Positions 21,414 through 34,423 of a stretch of 64,000 nucleotides of DNA are shown here, piece after piece. The stretch is from positions 1,116,001-1,180,000 of the forward strand of contig OAPG01000003.1 of assembly GCA_900208305.1 (NCBI GenBank), written 5' to 3'. The translations under genes were made by a program, and so were the position numbers. Each line of letters begins with the position of its first letter. Position 1 is the stretch's first letter. Origin of the DNA: Melanopsichium pennsylvanicum (Eukaryota; Basidiomycota; Ustilaginomycetes; Ustilaginales). Under the pieces are notes generated by a model that was given only the letters and a program-made list of their open reading frames with translations, was not told where the DNA came from and did no database searches.

Positions 21414-24400
21414 CTACAAATCCTTGATCCAGATATGACCTGAAGTCTGAATTCGCTTCCCAACTTCACTGTCCAAATCCACACTTTCCGTCTCGACCGT
21501 ATCCTCACAATCCACGCCCAGAACCCACCTGGTCCACGCCTCAAGATACCCCTTCTCCAAATCACGAGTCCAACCCCTTGTGTCAAACAGCGCACTCTTC
21601 TCCCTGGTGAGGAAAAGCCTCTTTCTCAATCCGGCCAGATCTGCCTTTGTGTCGGTGATGACAGCTCGACGTGTCACAGTTCCGGGATAATCTGGTGAGG
21701 AAGGTAGAGGGATTCGATCTCGTGGTGGGATGGAGGCGGCGAGAAGCGGATCTGTGGTTGCGTTTGCGTCGGTGTGCTTTGCTTTTTCGGCCAAAGAGAC
21801 GCCAGTCGGGGCAGGGGCAGGGGGAGGCGGATGGACCGAGTCGAAACGGGCCCTCTTCATCGCGGTCGACGTTGTGGATGGAGAGATACCATTACCGTCC
21901 ATAGCTGAGCTTGGGATACTTGGATTTCCACCGCCTTGAGAAGCTGAACCGCCAGCAGTGTTTTCGATAGCTGTGCCACCTTTCTGCTCTAAAACCGAAT
22001 CTTGATTTGCCCTTGTTGCAGTGGCTGCCCCTGTAGCTTGAGCACTAGAGGTACCATGAGGTTGGGCAGCGACACTCTTCGCATCGGCCTCGAGATCACT
22101 AGCGAATCTCTTCCTACCCTCATCCACCACCCCTTCTACCTCTCTCCCTTTCTCATCGTAATATACGTACCTCACACTTTGTGCCATCTCCACCGCCCGC
22201 TCCTCGTACTCTTGTTCGCTGTCCACCGTCATCTGTTCGCCTTCTCCAGTAGCAAACACAATACTTGCCGCCACCCTAGAGCACATCTTGTGCATATGCC
22301 TCGGCCACGTCAGCACCGGAGTCCCGCTCCACAAGATATCGGCGGCGGTCGTATGCGCGTTGCATTCTGTCGTATCCAAGAACAGATCCGCGATCCTACC
22401 CCGGTGAATATGAATGTGTTTGGGAGCCACATCGGTGAAGATGACTCGACTCGCCACTTCGTCGCCAGCATAGGCTCTGGCTTCGCGCAGAAGGTGGTGC
22501 TCCCCAGCGGCTGGGAAGCGCAGCAGCCAAAGGATGGATTTGGGAACTCGCTTCAGGATCCTCAGCCAAAGTCGGAAGAGGAGCGGATCAGTCTTGTAGA
22601 GCTGGTTGAAATCGGCGAAGATCACGTAGTCAGCAGGAAGATTCGGGAAGAGTTCTTTGCGCATCGAGTAACGGCGGAACTCTTCTGCCACCCAAAGTTG
22701 CTCCTCCTCTGACATCGGAAACGAGTTGCCTGTGCTGGCAAGCGAGAGGAGTTGGTCAGGAACCGATTCTCGGAATCCTTGCTTGTGATCGTTGACAAAG
22801 TAGGTGTGGGGCATGTAGATAAATCGATCAGGATAAACCCACTCGTCGCTTGATCCTTCCGGATCGAGATCTGCGCCAAGATCCGTTGGCCGCTGTTGCA
22901 GCACTCCTGCGCCAGCATCTTGTATGCGCTTCAATTCTCTCCAGCGGTCAACAGCAGTCATTTCGGGCGGACACACAATCGGATCAGCAACGACCCAGTC
23001 CGTCCACCTACTCGCCATGCTTCCTGCGAAACCCATAAACTCCATCTGCACTGGACAAGGTCTCGCTGCAAAGATCTCGTTCCTCGCTCCTTTCGTATAC
23101 CCGTTCAAGTTCATTAAGATGTGAATATTGTCATTCACAATTCTCTCCACAACTTGTTGATTGGACCAGGTCGAAACATCGAGGAAATGTTGTGCTTCGC
23201 GCTCGATCTTCTGACGGTACGGACTTCCATCGGAGGGAGTCGTGGCGTAGAGGAAGACGTTGAAGCGGGACAGATCGTGGAAGCCAAACACAGATTGCAT
23301 CAGGTGGGCGAGGGGGTGGTTGTTGAAGTCCGAAGAGACGTAGCCAACGTTGAGTCTAGGTGCTGGCGGAGAGGGAGGTGGATAGACCACGTCCGGGACC
23401 CACATCTGCGTCAAAGTGCTCTGGGAGATCCTGAGCGCGTTGCGATGGCAGATGAGTCGGATCTGACGAGGGGAGAGTGGGTAGGTAAAAGTATGGAATG
23501 GCAGCACTGTCGGCACCGCTGGAGTGACCAGACAGGATGGCAATTTGGGTCTGGCATAGTTGGCTCCGCTTGTTTGCGCTGGAGTGACTCTAGGCAGCTC
23601 GATAGGTGCTTGAAGCATGCCAGCACCATAGGCGTCCACGTACCACCTGCGCTGAGATCGACGCACCATCCGCTCGATCAACTGAATAAGATATCCTCCT
23701 TCGCAAATTTGGTTCGCCACCCTGTCAAATCCTGCGGCATAGAAAGGCTGCAGACGCTGAGTCCAGATTTGTGGCGCCGCTGGCCGGGTGTCGCCCATAG
23801 CTTGGATGACTGCTCGTACCCAGTCCTCAAGCGAGCCGGCCATCTGGATGGCTCCAGCGCCGTACATGCACCCATCCGTCAGCTGTCTGGAAACCAGCTC
23901 TGAAACATTGACCATCCAACCGCCCTTAGAAGATCCAGCAACGGTTTTGTTATCCTTGCTCTGATCTGGCAATTGTTTGTCTGTATACACCTCCCCCCAG
24001 TCACATATGGCCAACAGGGCGTTGACCAATCCGCATAACGCCTCTGGGAAATGCGGATTGACTTGTACTGCCCTTCGATAGTACACCACCGAGTCTTGCG
24101 TTCTACCTTGATCCTTGATTGCATTTCCCAGATTGGCCAATGCAACGTCAAAGTTGGGGTTGCATTCCACGGCCTTCTGGTACATCTTGATGGCCTCGTT
24201 GAGATGGCCTAAATCTTTCAACAGCGATCCGAGGTTAGTGTAGATGTGAGGATGCTTGGGATCGAGCTGTAGACCTTGGGTGTAGTACTGCATCGCCAAG
24301 GCTTGGCCGTTCAGCTGCTGTGGCTGGCCAGAAGCGTTGATGACTGTGGTCACAACCGGAATAGAGGAAAGTAGGATTCCGAGATTGTTGCACGTCGAAG

Positions 24401-27400
24401 CGGAGGCATGCATAGAGATGGACAAATAGTATAGTGGAAGCAGGAGCGAGATGGAGGGTGGGATTCCTCCGAGCGTCAACGCGCCGTGTGGACCTGCAAT
24501 GGGATTACCTGTGGCATCCTGGAAAAGCTTGGCGAGGGTGAGCAGAATCGTCGAAGTGGTCTGAGCTGCCTGCTTCTGCGCCTGTTGCAGAGTGGCCAAG
24601 TTTTGCTGCTTGGAGGTGCTCTGGGATCGAGCGAGGGCAGGGAGACCGCCTGCTGTCTCTGCGAAAATGACTTTGCAGAGCTGAGTAGCAGCTTCTGGTA
24701 AGAGTAGCAACATCGGCAGCTGTCCGTTACCGAGGCGGAGCAAGGTGTTGACTACGACATCCCCGGACAGTTTTACAAGCGCGAGGATGCCACCAGGGCA
24801 AAAGCGGCTGAAAGCTCCACTTGCTATGACTGCAGCGTGCTCGGGGTTGGCGGGGTTAATCCCCAAAGCTACTGCCACCTCGAGAGCGGCAGCAGCAGCG
24901 GCAGTGCCAGGGAGCATAGCGCCCATAGACAAGAGTCCAACAGCGCAAGCCGCAACCACCAGATCTCTGAGACTGTACCTTGTCGATGCGTCTGGGGAGA
25001 GCACCACCTCGACGGCCTTCTGATATTCGGTCGCCGCTGGCACGGATCCTAGTTCGGGCAGAACGAACTTGAGGTTGCCTTTAGCATAGAACAAGTTCTG
25101 AAGTCGGGGTGTTTGCGTCAGGGGCAGATTTGGCGGAAGGTGAAGGGGCAACGACGTTCCCGGCGCATTCTGCTGTCCGACGACATGTGATTCAACATGA
25201 TCGCATAGCTGAAGCGCCTCCTTGAAGCGTGGTTTCGACGATTGAATCTCCTGGAGCCCTTCGCCATTGGCCGCTGCTGGTGGCGAATTGGTAGCGCACA
25301 TGACACCCAATAGATTCTCATAAGCATCCCAGTAGCCCGGCCTCAAGCGAATGGCTCTCCACCACCAACTCTCAGCTTCCTGGTAGCGACCGAGCGCCCG
25401 AAGGGTGGTGCCGATGTTGCTCATACTTTCGACATAATTGGGATCGATGCGGAGAATGAGGCTGTTGTACCACAGCGAGCCTGCGTAGTTGTCAGCTGCA
25501 TAGTAGGCGCAGGAGAGAAGCAGAAGAGTGGGAAGGTGGTTCGGATGAAGTTTGTGAAGAGTATGCAGGAGAGGCAATAGGGTCGGATGCAACTTGTCTG
25601 TGCCCTTCGTGTTGGCATCGGCTTGAGGCGAGCCCAGCGTGTACAGACCATGCGCGTACTGGAGCAGCTGATCGCGCACTTCTGGTGACGAAACGTCGTG
25701 GCCAGCAGCATTTGAAGCGGCATTCAAGAGCTCGACTGGATCCCTTGCACCTGGACGCAAAGTGGGCGTATGGACAGGAGGCTCCAAGCCGCTGAAGCCT
25801 TCGATACAGGGTAGAGTGTTTTGCGCTGGCCCAGGCATCGACACCTTATCATCGCCCAAGCCCTCAGCTGGATCTGTGACACCAAGACCCCGAGTACCTC
25901 CATCGCCGGGGTCGGTATCAACAGGGCGCTCTTTGGTAGTTGGCTGCGCATAGTAAGCCTGGGCAAGATTCTCGTTGTGCAACCTGGTGTAGTAGCCTTC
26001 CGCAAGAGCCTGAAGCTGCGTGCGGTAGTGGCTGGCAAAGTCTGGTGGGAAGAAGCGTGCCGCATCTTGAGGATGCTGCAGGTGACCAAACTCTTGATCC
26101 GCAGCAGCTTTCTGTTTGTCGCTGCCCCGGGCTGTCGGAAGATCGCGATGTATGGCTTGATCGATGAGATGCAACTGGCGCTCCTCGAGCGCTCTGCGAG
26201 CTTGAGCTTGAGCATGTGAGCCTTCAAGGCCCGCCCAAGCCCTGAGCTGGTTGGCAATGGCTTCTTGCTCGGATGCGGTGAGGGGTCTCCATGAACTGGA
26301 CTGGGATTTGTCGCCAGGTGTCGAGGCGATGCTTGTAAGTGCTGCAGTGGCATACGCTGCGGCAGTGGCGAGTGTGGAATACTCGTCTGTGGTAAAGTCG
26401 CGATATGTGGGTTGGAAGAGGACTTGAGCTTCCTCATCATCGTCACCGCTCTCCACAGATTTGGTGCCTTCCGGTACAGATTCGAGCTTGGTCACCTTAG
26501 GCAAGGCGAGGCGCGAGGTTGGTTCATCTCCGATTTTGACCGCTTTCGCTCGTTTCTCTGGCGAGACCTCGGATACATGCACCCACCAGCCTGCCCTCGC
26601 TGTGCCACCTGGAGTCTGAACCACTTGGAAAGGATACGGGAAAGGTGACATGACGTTTGGCTCAAAGTCGTTGCTGTTGTCGATGGAATCTGTGGAACTT
26701 ATCGAGGCACTGGAAGAGTGACGAACCCAGGATCGCCTGAGAGATTGGTTTCTGCGAAAAGACGGAGATGCGGGTGGCGGCAACATCTGAAGTGGGGGAT
26801 TGGGCATCAAGGGCATGCTTGGAACACCGGAGAGGCTGAAGCCCATTTGTGGGCTAGTGGCATCCCAGTAGCGGGAAGAAGGGCTGGAGGCTCGTCCGAA
26901 GGATTGCTCAATACCTTGGGAAGGCATGACGATGTGACTGAGGCCAAGGTAGCGGAGGTATTCGGCGACAGACATGTCTGAAGGTGTTGGATCCGACGAT
27001 GACGCTGTGTTGTTGCCAGTGGTCGAAAGCGCTTCGGATGGAATTGTTGCTCCGATGGCTGCAGCAGAAGCGTTTGTCCCTGTTGTCGAATCTGCTCGTG
27101 TCGATGACCTCAAGGCCAACTGAGTCCTCCACTGAGTCTGTGCCTCCCTCGCCGCAGCCTGAGCCGCAATTTGGCCCATCTGCACATCTGGGTCTTCGGA
27201 GTCAGGTAAGGTAGTCTTTGGGTCGATAGCGGCGCTGATAGGAGCGGACGACGTAGAATGCTGCGCTGCGCTTCGCGACTTGACCATCCGATTCTGTAGG
27301 GCTGAAGCGATATGTGCGCTCATTGCAGCCGAATAGCCTGCCGAGTCGGACCAGTTGCGAGCCATTGGTGTTGATTGAGGATGCGAAGTATTGGCAACAG

Positions 27401-27707
27401 CAGGAGCAGGAGCAGCATCCTGAATGGAGTGCGCGGCTGCAGAAGCTTGGGCTTTAGCTTGATTCAGGAGGGCAGAGCTGACTGCTTGAAGACCTTCGGC
27501 GCCCGAGCTGGCCTGTGCTGCCATGGCGGATGCGGCGCGAAGCATTTCATTGGCACTGCCCACTGGCGATAGGTTGCCGAGAGATGCTCTGCGTGGTGAT
27601 ATTGCATCCTGCGAGACAAAGTTGGTAGTTGAATGTTCCGAGCCTCGCCGGTAGGATGCTGAGCTCGAAGAGTGGGTAGCGAAGAAGCTCGAGGGAAGAT
27701 TTGGCAT
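21414..27707 (-). CDS. O-GlcNAc transferase-like (GT41) protein with TPRs
   Basis: A 2097-residue, uninterrupted frame. The first about 700 residues are Ser/Ala/Pro-rich with a small ordered part. TPR units follow, for example NIGTTLRALGRYQEAESWWW (about 770-790), and a clear tandem near 1146-1225 (YTNLGSLLKDLGHLNEAIKM, ALANLGNAIKDQGRTQDS). The catalytic part starts about 1449 with RLNVGYVSSDFNNHPLAHLM and continues with ILMNLNGYTKGARNEIFAAR, FADFNQLYKTDP (containing the nucleotide-binding Lys), ILWLLRFPAAGE and ECNAHTTAADILWSGTPVLT. These match the two Rossmann lobes of OGT, which transfers GlcNAc from UDP-GlcNAc to Ser/Thr of nuclear and cytosolic proteins. The intervening domain is short, and a disordered insert of roughly 140 residues splits the end of the second lobe. 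Sugar donor and activity are inferred. Saccharomyces cerevisiae has no such gene. Confidence 0.9.
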   Translation of the reverse strand: MPNLPSSFFATHSSSSASYRRGSEHSTTNFVSQDAISPRRASLGNLSPVGSANEMLRAASAMAAQASSGAEGLQAVSSALLNQAKAQASAAAHSIQDAAPAPAVANTSHPQSTPMARNWSDSAGYSAAMSAHIASALQNRMVKSRSAAQHSTSSAPISAAIDPKTTLPDSEDPDVQMGQIAAQAAAREAQTQWRTQLALRSSTRADSTTGTNASAAAIGATIPSEALSTTGNNTASSSDPTPSDMSVAEYLRYLGLSHIVMPSQGIEQSFGRASSPSSRYWDATSPQMGFSLSGVPSMPLMPNPPLQMLPPPASPSFRRNQSLRRSWVRHSSSASISSTDSIDNSNDFEPNVMSPFPYPFQVVQTPGGTARAGWWVHVSEVSPEKRAKAVKIGDEPTSRLALPKVTKLESVPEGTKSVESGDDDEEAQVLFQPTYRDFTTDEYSTLATAAAYATAALTSIASTPGDKSQSSSWRPLTASEQEAIANQLRAWAGLEGSHAQAQARRALEERQLHLIDQAIHRDLPTARGSDKQKAAADQEFGHLQHPQDAARFFPPDFASHYRTQLQALAEGYYTRLHNENLAQAYYAQPTTKERPVDTDPGDGGTRGLGVTDPAEGLGDDKVSMPGPAQNTLPCIEGFSGLEPPVHTPTLRPGARDPVELLNAASNAAGHDVSSPEVRDQLLQYAHGLYTLGSPQADANTKGTDKLHPTLLPLLHTLHKLHPNHLPTLLLLSCAYYAADNYAGSLWYNSLILRIDPNYVESMSNIGTTLRALGRYQEAESWWWRAIRLRPGYWDAYENLLGVMCATNSPPAAANGEGLQEIQSSKPRFKEALQLCDHVESHVVGQQNAPGTSLPLHLPPNLPLTQTPRLQNLFYAKGNLKFVLPELGSVPAATEYQKAVEVVLSPDASTRYSLRDLVVAACAVGLLSMGAMLPGTAAAAAALEVAVALGINPANPEHAAVIASGAFSRFCPGGILALVKLSGDVVVNTLLRLGNGQLPMLLLLPEAATQLCKVIFAETAGGLPALARSQSTSKQQNLATLQQAQKQAAQTTSTILLTLAKLFQDATGNPIAGPHGALTLGGIPPSISLLLPLYYLSISMHASASTCNNLGILLSSIPVVTTVINASGQPQQLNGQALAMQYYTQGLQLDPKHPHIYTNLGSLLKDLGHLNEAIKMYQKAVECNPNFDVALANLGNAIKDQGRTQDSVVYYRRAVQVNPHFPEALCGLVNALLAICDWGEVYTDKQLPDQSKDNKTVAGSSKGGWMVNVSELVSRQLTDGCMYGAGAIQMAGSLEDWVRAVIQAMGDTRPAAPQIWTQRLQPFYAAGFDRVANQICEGGYLIQLIERMVRRSQRRWYVDAYGAGMLQAPIELPRVTPAQTSGANYARPKLPSCLVTPAVPTVLPFHTFTYPLSPRQIRLICHRNALRISQSTLTQMWVPDVVYPPPSPPAPRLNVGYVSSDFNNHPLAHLMQSVFGFHDLSRFNVFLYATTPSDGSPYRQKIEREAQHFLDVSTWSNQQVVERIVNDNIHILMNLNGYTKGARNEIFAARPCPVQMEFMGFAGSMASRWTDWVVADPIVCPPEMTAVDRWRELKRIQDAGAGVLQQRPTDLGADLDPEGSSDEWVYPDRFIYMPHTYFVNDHKQGFRESVPDQLLSLASTGNSFPMSEEEQLWVAEEFRRYSMRKELFPNLPADYVIFADFNQLYKTDPLLFRLWLRILKRVPKSILWLLRFPAAGEHHLLREARAYAGDEVASRVIFTDVAPKHIHIHRGRIADLFLDTTECNAHTTAADILWSGTPVLTWPRHMHKMCSRVAASIVFATGEGEQMTVDSEQEYEERAVEMAQSVRYVYYDEKGREVEGVVDEGRKRFASDLEADAKSVAAQPHGTSSAQATGAATATRANQDSVLEQKGGTAIENTAGGSASQGGGNPSIPSSAMDGNGISPSTTSTAMKRARFDSVHPPPPAPAPTGVSLAEKAKHTDANATTDPLLAASIPPRDRIPLPSSPDYPGTVTRRAVITDTKADLAGLRKRLFLTREKSALFDTRGWTRDLEKGYLEAWTRWVLGVDCEDTVETESVDLDSEVGKRIQTSGHIWIKDL

Positions 27708-29215
27708 GGTGCTCGTGTGATGCGTTAGAAGCTGTTCGGTATTCGTTGCGGTTGCTAATGAGGTAGGAATGCTTGATTAGAGCAATTGAATTCGGGGCTA
27801 GCGGTTGTCGCTCCTCTAAACCGCAAAAGGTGTATCGTCAGCCCGAATGTTGCGGTGAGGCCAAAGGAGTTGTCAAGAAGCTACGTCCGTATAGGGGATA
27901 GTTGATCGTTGTGAGGATAGGAATCACCGTCTTGAGGACCAGCAGTGTCGGAGGGATGGTTTTGAGCCGAGGGATGTATATACAAGCGCCTCACGAATGA
28001 GGACGAGAAAAGGAAGCGAGTGATCAGAAGAGAGGGATGGAGGTTGCGCTACCGAACGGGGTCACACACTTGCAGCGCACGCCGGTTGCGGTCTTGAGAG
28101 CCTTGAGAGGTGTGTCAGGGTCCATGGTGGAAAGGTACATTAAGAGTAACGCCAAAAGCTCATTTGTTCGTCATCACACGCACTGTCCAACGCATCACAG
28201 TGTAGTCACGCTTTTTTTTAAAGGGATCAACGGGGCATGTCAGCCATGTGACGGTGGAGCATAGAAGTTTCTTGCACGTTGAGCCTTCAATTATTGCTGC
28301 GTGAGCTTGGCTATGCGAAGGACGGATGGATGAGAAGAGTCACGCAAGTGGATCTGTGCACAAGCAGCTTTGTGGCTATTCGACATCTTATTTCTTCTCA
28401 AGCAAAGCGAAACAAACATACTTTATTACGCGAAAGTGCTGTTGAACACCACCTTAACCAGAGCATAGCACAGTGCGGTAGTGCAGTTAGTAGTTTAATT
28501 ACAAATAACTCACTTAGCCAAGATGGTTTACTGTAAACTACGTAACGTCGCGTTGGATTGATTCCTCCAGAAGAAATTCAAACTTTTGTGCATTCTAAAA
28601 ACAAATTCAAATTTTAGAGCGTCACCAACCTGCCACGCATGAAACGACGAGCTCATTTGCGACCAAAAATGCGGTTCCTGCATCACACAGGTGAATCAGC
28701 AGCACCAGTCCAGAGAGAGAGATAGACAAAAATGCACAATCCAGCATCATGGTTTCTATGCAGCTTTTGTATTTGTGGTACAACTGACTTTACGCCTGCT
28801 AACTGCTGAACCTACAACGTTAGTAAATTACCGTCTTTCTTCTCAACAATAATAGTTCGGAGGCAGGCCGATCACAATTGCGAGGGCAAAACTGCCAATT
28901 TTTCAATCAAATGTCAGAATACTAGAATGTAACACAATTGTCGGAGTCGGAAATTCGCCCGATTTCTTTGCTCAGATTCATTCGATCAAATCTCGGAAAG
29001 ATCAAAGAAGAGCAAAGGCTTAGCCGAATTCACCCTTTCCAACCTTTGGTTTGGAGTGAAACTCAGCAGACCCCGCGCTGAGCAAAGACGACACGTTTTT
29101 TTTTCTTATACGGTATCAACGCCATCTCAACTTGCTCCACACCATCATCATCACATTCTCTTCTCATTGTATCCATACTTCTCGCATAGGTGGAGCGCAG
29201 CATACAAATATCATT
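27708..29215. other. Divergent intergenic region (OGT-like / TIM14)
   Basis: A 1.5 kb region with no supportable gene. It should hold both promoters. It contains an AT-rich palindromic TTTACTGTAAA at 28527-28537 and short T runs. Confidence 0.5.
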
Positions 29216-29846
29216 ATGATTGCTTCTTCAGCAACTCGCACGCTCGCTCGAGCCTCCAAGAACACCATGTGCCGTTCTACATTACGCCATGCCTCTTCGG
29301 CCACTACCGCCTCCTCATCCTCCTCGACTGCCCGTGCAGCATCGACATCAACTGCATCGGCATCCCGCTCTCTATCATCACCCTTTCGTCCAACCACCTC
29401 ACTGCTATTCCGTCACACGCCTCCAGCACCTATCGCAACTCCCATCATGATCGGTGCAGGTCTCGTCACAGCAGGCCTTATTGCCAACCTTCTTCTCAAC
29501 CCAAGCAACGGCGCTGGTCCCTCTGGCGGCAAGTGGATCAAAGGAGGTTTTAATGCCAAAATGGATAAGAAGGAAGCAGCTCAGATTTTGGGTTTGAGAG
29601 AGACAGCGTTGACCAAGGCAAAAGTCAAGGAGGCACATAGAAGAATGATGATTGCTAACCACCCTGATAGAGGAGGTGCCCCTTTCTTGGCTTCCAGTAC
29701 GTTTTCAAAACCGTTCTTTGCGGATACAGAAGCGATAAATAGCGTTACCAGAATACTGATCAAAGCTTCTCTCACTTTGTGTGCAATTGCATTTTGCAGA
29801 GATCAACGAAGCCAAAGATTTGCTCGATAAAGTCGTCACCCGCTGA
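29216..29846 (+). CDS. PAM18: TIM14/PAM18 J-protein of the mitochondrial import motor (two exons)
   Basis: The coding sequence is 29216-29696 joined to 29800-29846, giving 175 residues. Pam18 stimulates mitochondrial Hsp70 ATPase at the TIM23 channel. A Ser/Ala/Arg-rich N-terminus is followed by a transmembrane helix (MIGAGLVTAGLIANLLL, about residues 78-94). The J-domain then carries KMDKKEAAQILGLRE, the helix AKVKEAHRRMMIAN and the essential HPD motif in NHPDRGGAPFLAS. A 103 bp intron (GTACGT donor, TTTGCAG acceptor, phase 1) separates it from the last helix KINEAKDLLDKVVTR, which restores the exact family C-terminus. An upstream in-frame ATG at 29132 would add 28 residues; 29216 is preferred because the extension has no presequence character. 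Confidence 0.93.
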
Positions 29847-30286
29847 ACAAAAAATAAATAAAAAATCAATCAACATCCACTGGTAACAGCATCATCCTTT
29901 GTATAAAGCTTCTCCCTTTCAAGGGCTAAAATGACGGTTAAAAATTCTGCTAATGGATTTGACAGACTCCACTTGACCTCTTGGCACATTTCTAGCCTTC
30001 GCAAAGACGATCGCATAATCACATGGTCACTCCCAGGCAAAACCAACCCAGATAGCAGCAGCGGAGAATGGACGAAACCAAGTGAATTCGAAAATGTAGA
30101 GTGCAAATAAGCGATCTCGACAGAAGCAAGAGAGACGGAATATGAGGCCAAGAACAAGGCAAGAAAGAGGGTAGATGAAGCCCAATGAGGCGTACTATAA
30201 TCGGCTCACTTCGCCTCCATCAGGTGCTTTCTCTCTCTCTCTCTCCCTCTCTCCCTCTCTCCCTCTCTCCCTCTCTCTTTCTCTCT
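29847..30286. other. Convergent 3' intergenic region with CT repeat
   Basis: Lies between TIM14 and SEC23 3' ends. No gene is seen. Most of its right edge is the CT/CTCTCC repeat that abuts the SEC23 stop codon. Confidence 0.5.

Positions 30287-30288
<2 letters not shown>
30231..30288. repeat. CT / CTCTCC microsatellite abutting the SEC23 stop codon
   Basis: About 58 bp of CT and CTCTCC units. It touches the TAG stop of SEC23 (30287-30289), so the SEC23 mRNA has a GA-rich tract at the start of its 3'UTR. Confidence 0.9.
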
Positions 30289-33027
<2,739 letters not shown>

Positions 33028-33069
33028 TTGTGGGCGGGAGAGAGAGGATGATGCGACACTGGAACACGT

Positions 33070-33105
33070 AACAAGCAACAAGCAACAAGCACCAAGCAAC
33101 AAGCA
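33070..33105. repeat. CAACAAG heptamer repeat
   Basis: About five imperfect AACAAGC units next to the TTGG repeat in the SEC23 upstream region. Confidence 0.85.
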
Positions 33106-33296
33106 CGCAGAGAGGGGCTCTCAACCGACATGCAAATTCAGCTCAATTCAACGCGCCAGCCACACCAAAGTCAATTCAATTCTTCAAATTCAACACAGCA
33201 CACAGCACCAATAACGCATTCCAGGCTCGCTCTCAGCTTTGGCTTCCAGAGTCATCATTTATCATATTTATTGTGATAGCTTCAACCCACAGCATG

Positions 33297-33317
33297 TACA
33301 GTAAATTACGTACTGTA
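33297..33317. repeat. Short inverted repeat TACAGTA...TACTGTA
   Basis: Two perfect 7-base arms (33297-33303 and 33311-33317) around a 7-base spacer. The same heptamer recurs in other intergenic regions of this window. Confidence 0.7.
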
Positions 33318-34423
33318 GTCATCTCCTAAAATACCAAGCTTTCAACTCGATTAGGAGAAACAGCTGAGAGCGAAAAACGTAAATAATACAGTATCTTCTA
33401 TAGCTCAAGCAAGCCTGCTTGCTGCGACCCGAAAAGACCTCTAAGCTTTTTTGAATTCGAGTGCTGGCCTGTGCGATTTCAGCCACGTCGCTTGATTGCT
33501 TGGAATCCTCAATTTCGCCCTTCTCAGTCACACGGTGTCTTCTTGAGACACTCACACTCTCGCCCGCCGACCTGTGATCTTAATCGGGTCCATCGAGTTT
33601 TTTTTTTTTTTTTCCGCTTCTCAATTGAATCGTGCGACAGTCTGACCTAAATGCTGCGCCTCAGCACCCTTGGTTTGGCAGCTGCAGTAAGCAAAGCATA
33701 AGCAGAGACCCGAATTTTTAAATTGAGCCTATTTCTGCTCCCCACAAACAATGTATGGTTGAAACTTGGCTCAGCATCCTGTATTGTGCAGTCGTTGGTA
33801 CTGTAATGTGTTTATTGGCTCTAGCGCTGCACTCTCCGCGGCTTTGCTTTAGGAGCCTGACAACCTCATTTCAGCCGACAAACACCAGAAATATTATACA
33901 CACACATGTTGCTTGACATCCGCCAGACACTTTCGGCTACCTATCCTCATCAGCTCAGCTCATCATTGCCGTATACTCAGCCAACTCAGTGCATTCAGTG
34001 TTCGCAATCTCATCCATATAGTTTCATTGCTACGAGCACCAGTATTCATCAACATCTCGCAGATGGTCAACATCTGAGCCTTGTAATAAATCTCGCGCTC
34101 CCCTCAACATACTCAACACATTCTCATCACCCTCAATATTCAAAAGCAGTTCATCGGCACTCGAGCTTGCATGGCCATCTCTTCCACTCCCAAAACACAA
34201 ACTGTACAACCAAGCACCGCACACGATCAAGAAATTAACCATGCTCTAAACATGGCTCGCTCCACATAGCCATCTGTCGCCCGCGTTCTTCAACCATCAT
34301 GCTTGCATTAGCATTCTTGCCTGCTTGCATCTGCAAGTTTTTGCTGCCCCAAACATAGCACTAGAGCTATCCGACTACAGTTCTCCAGGCGGCACACTTT
34401 CCCCTTTTGGTGCTTTTGCCACC

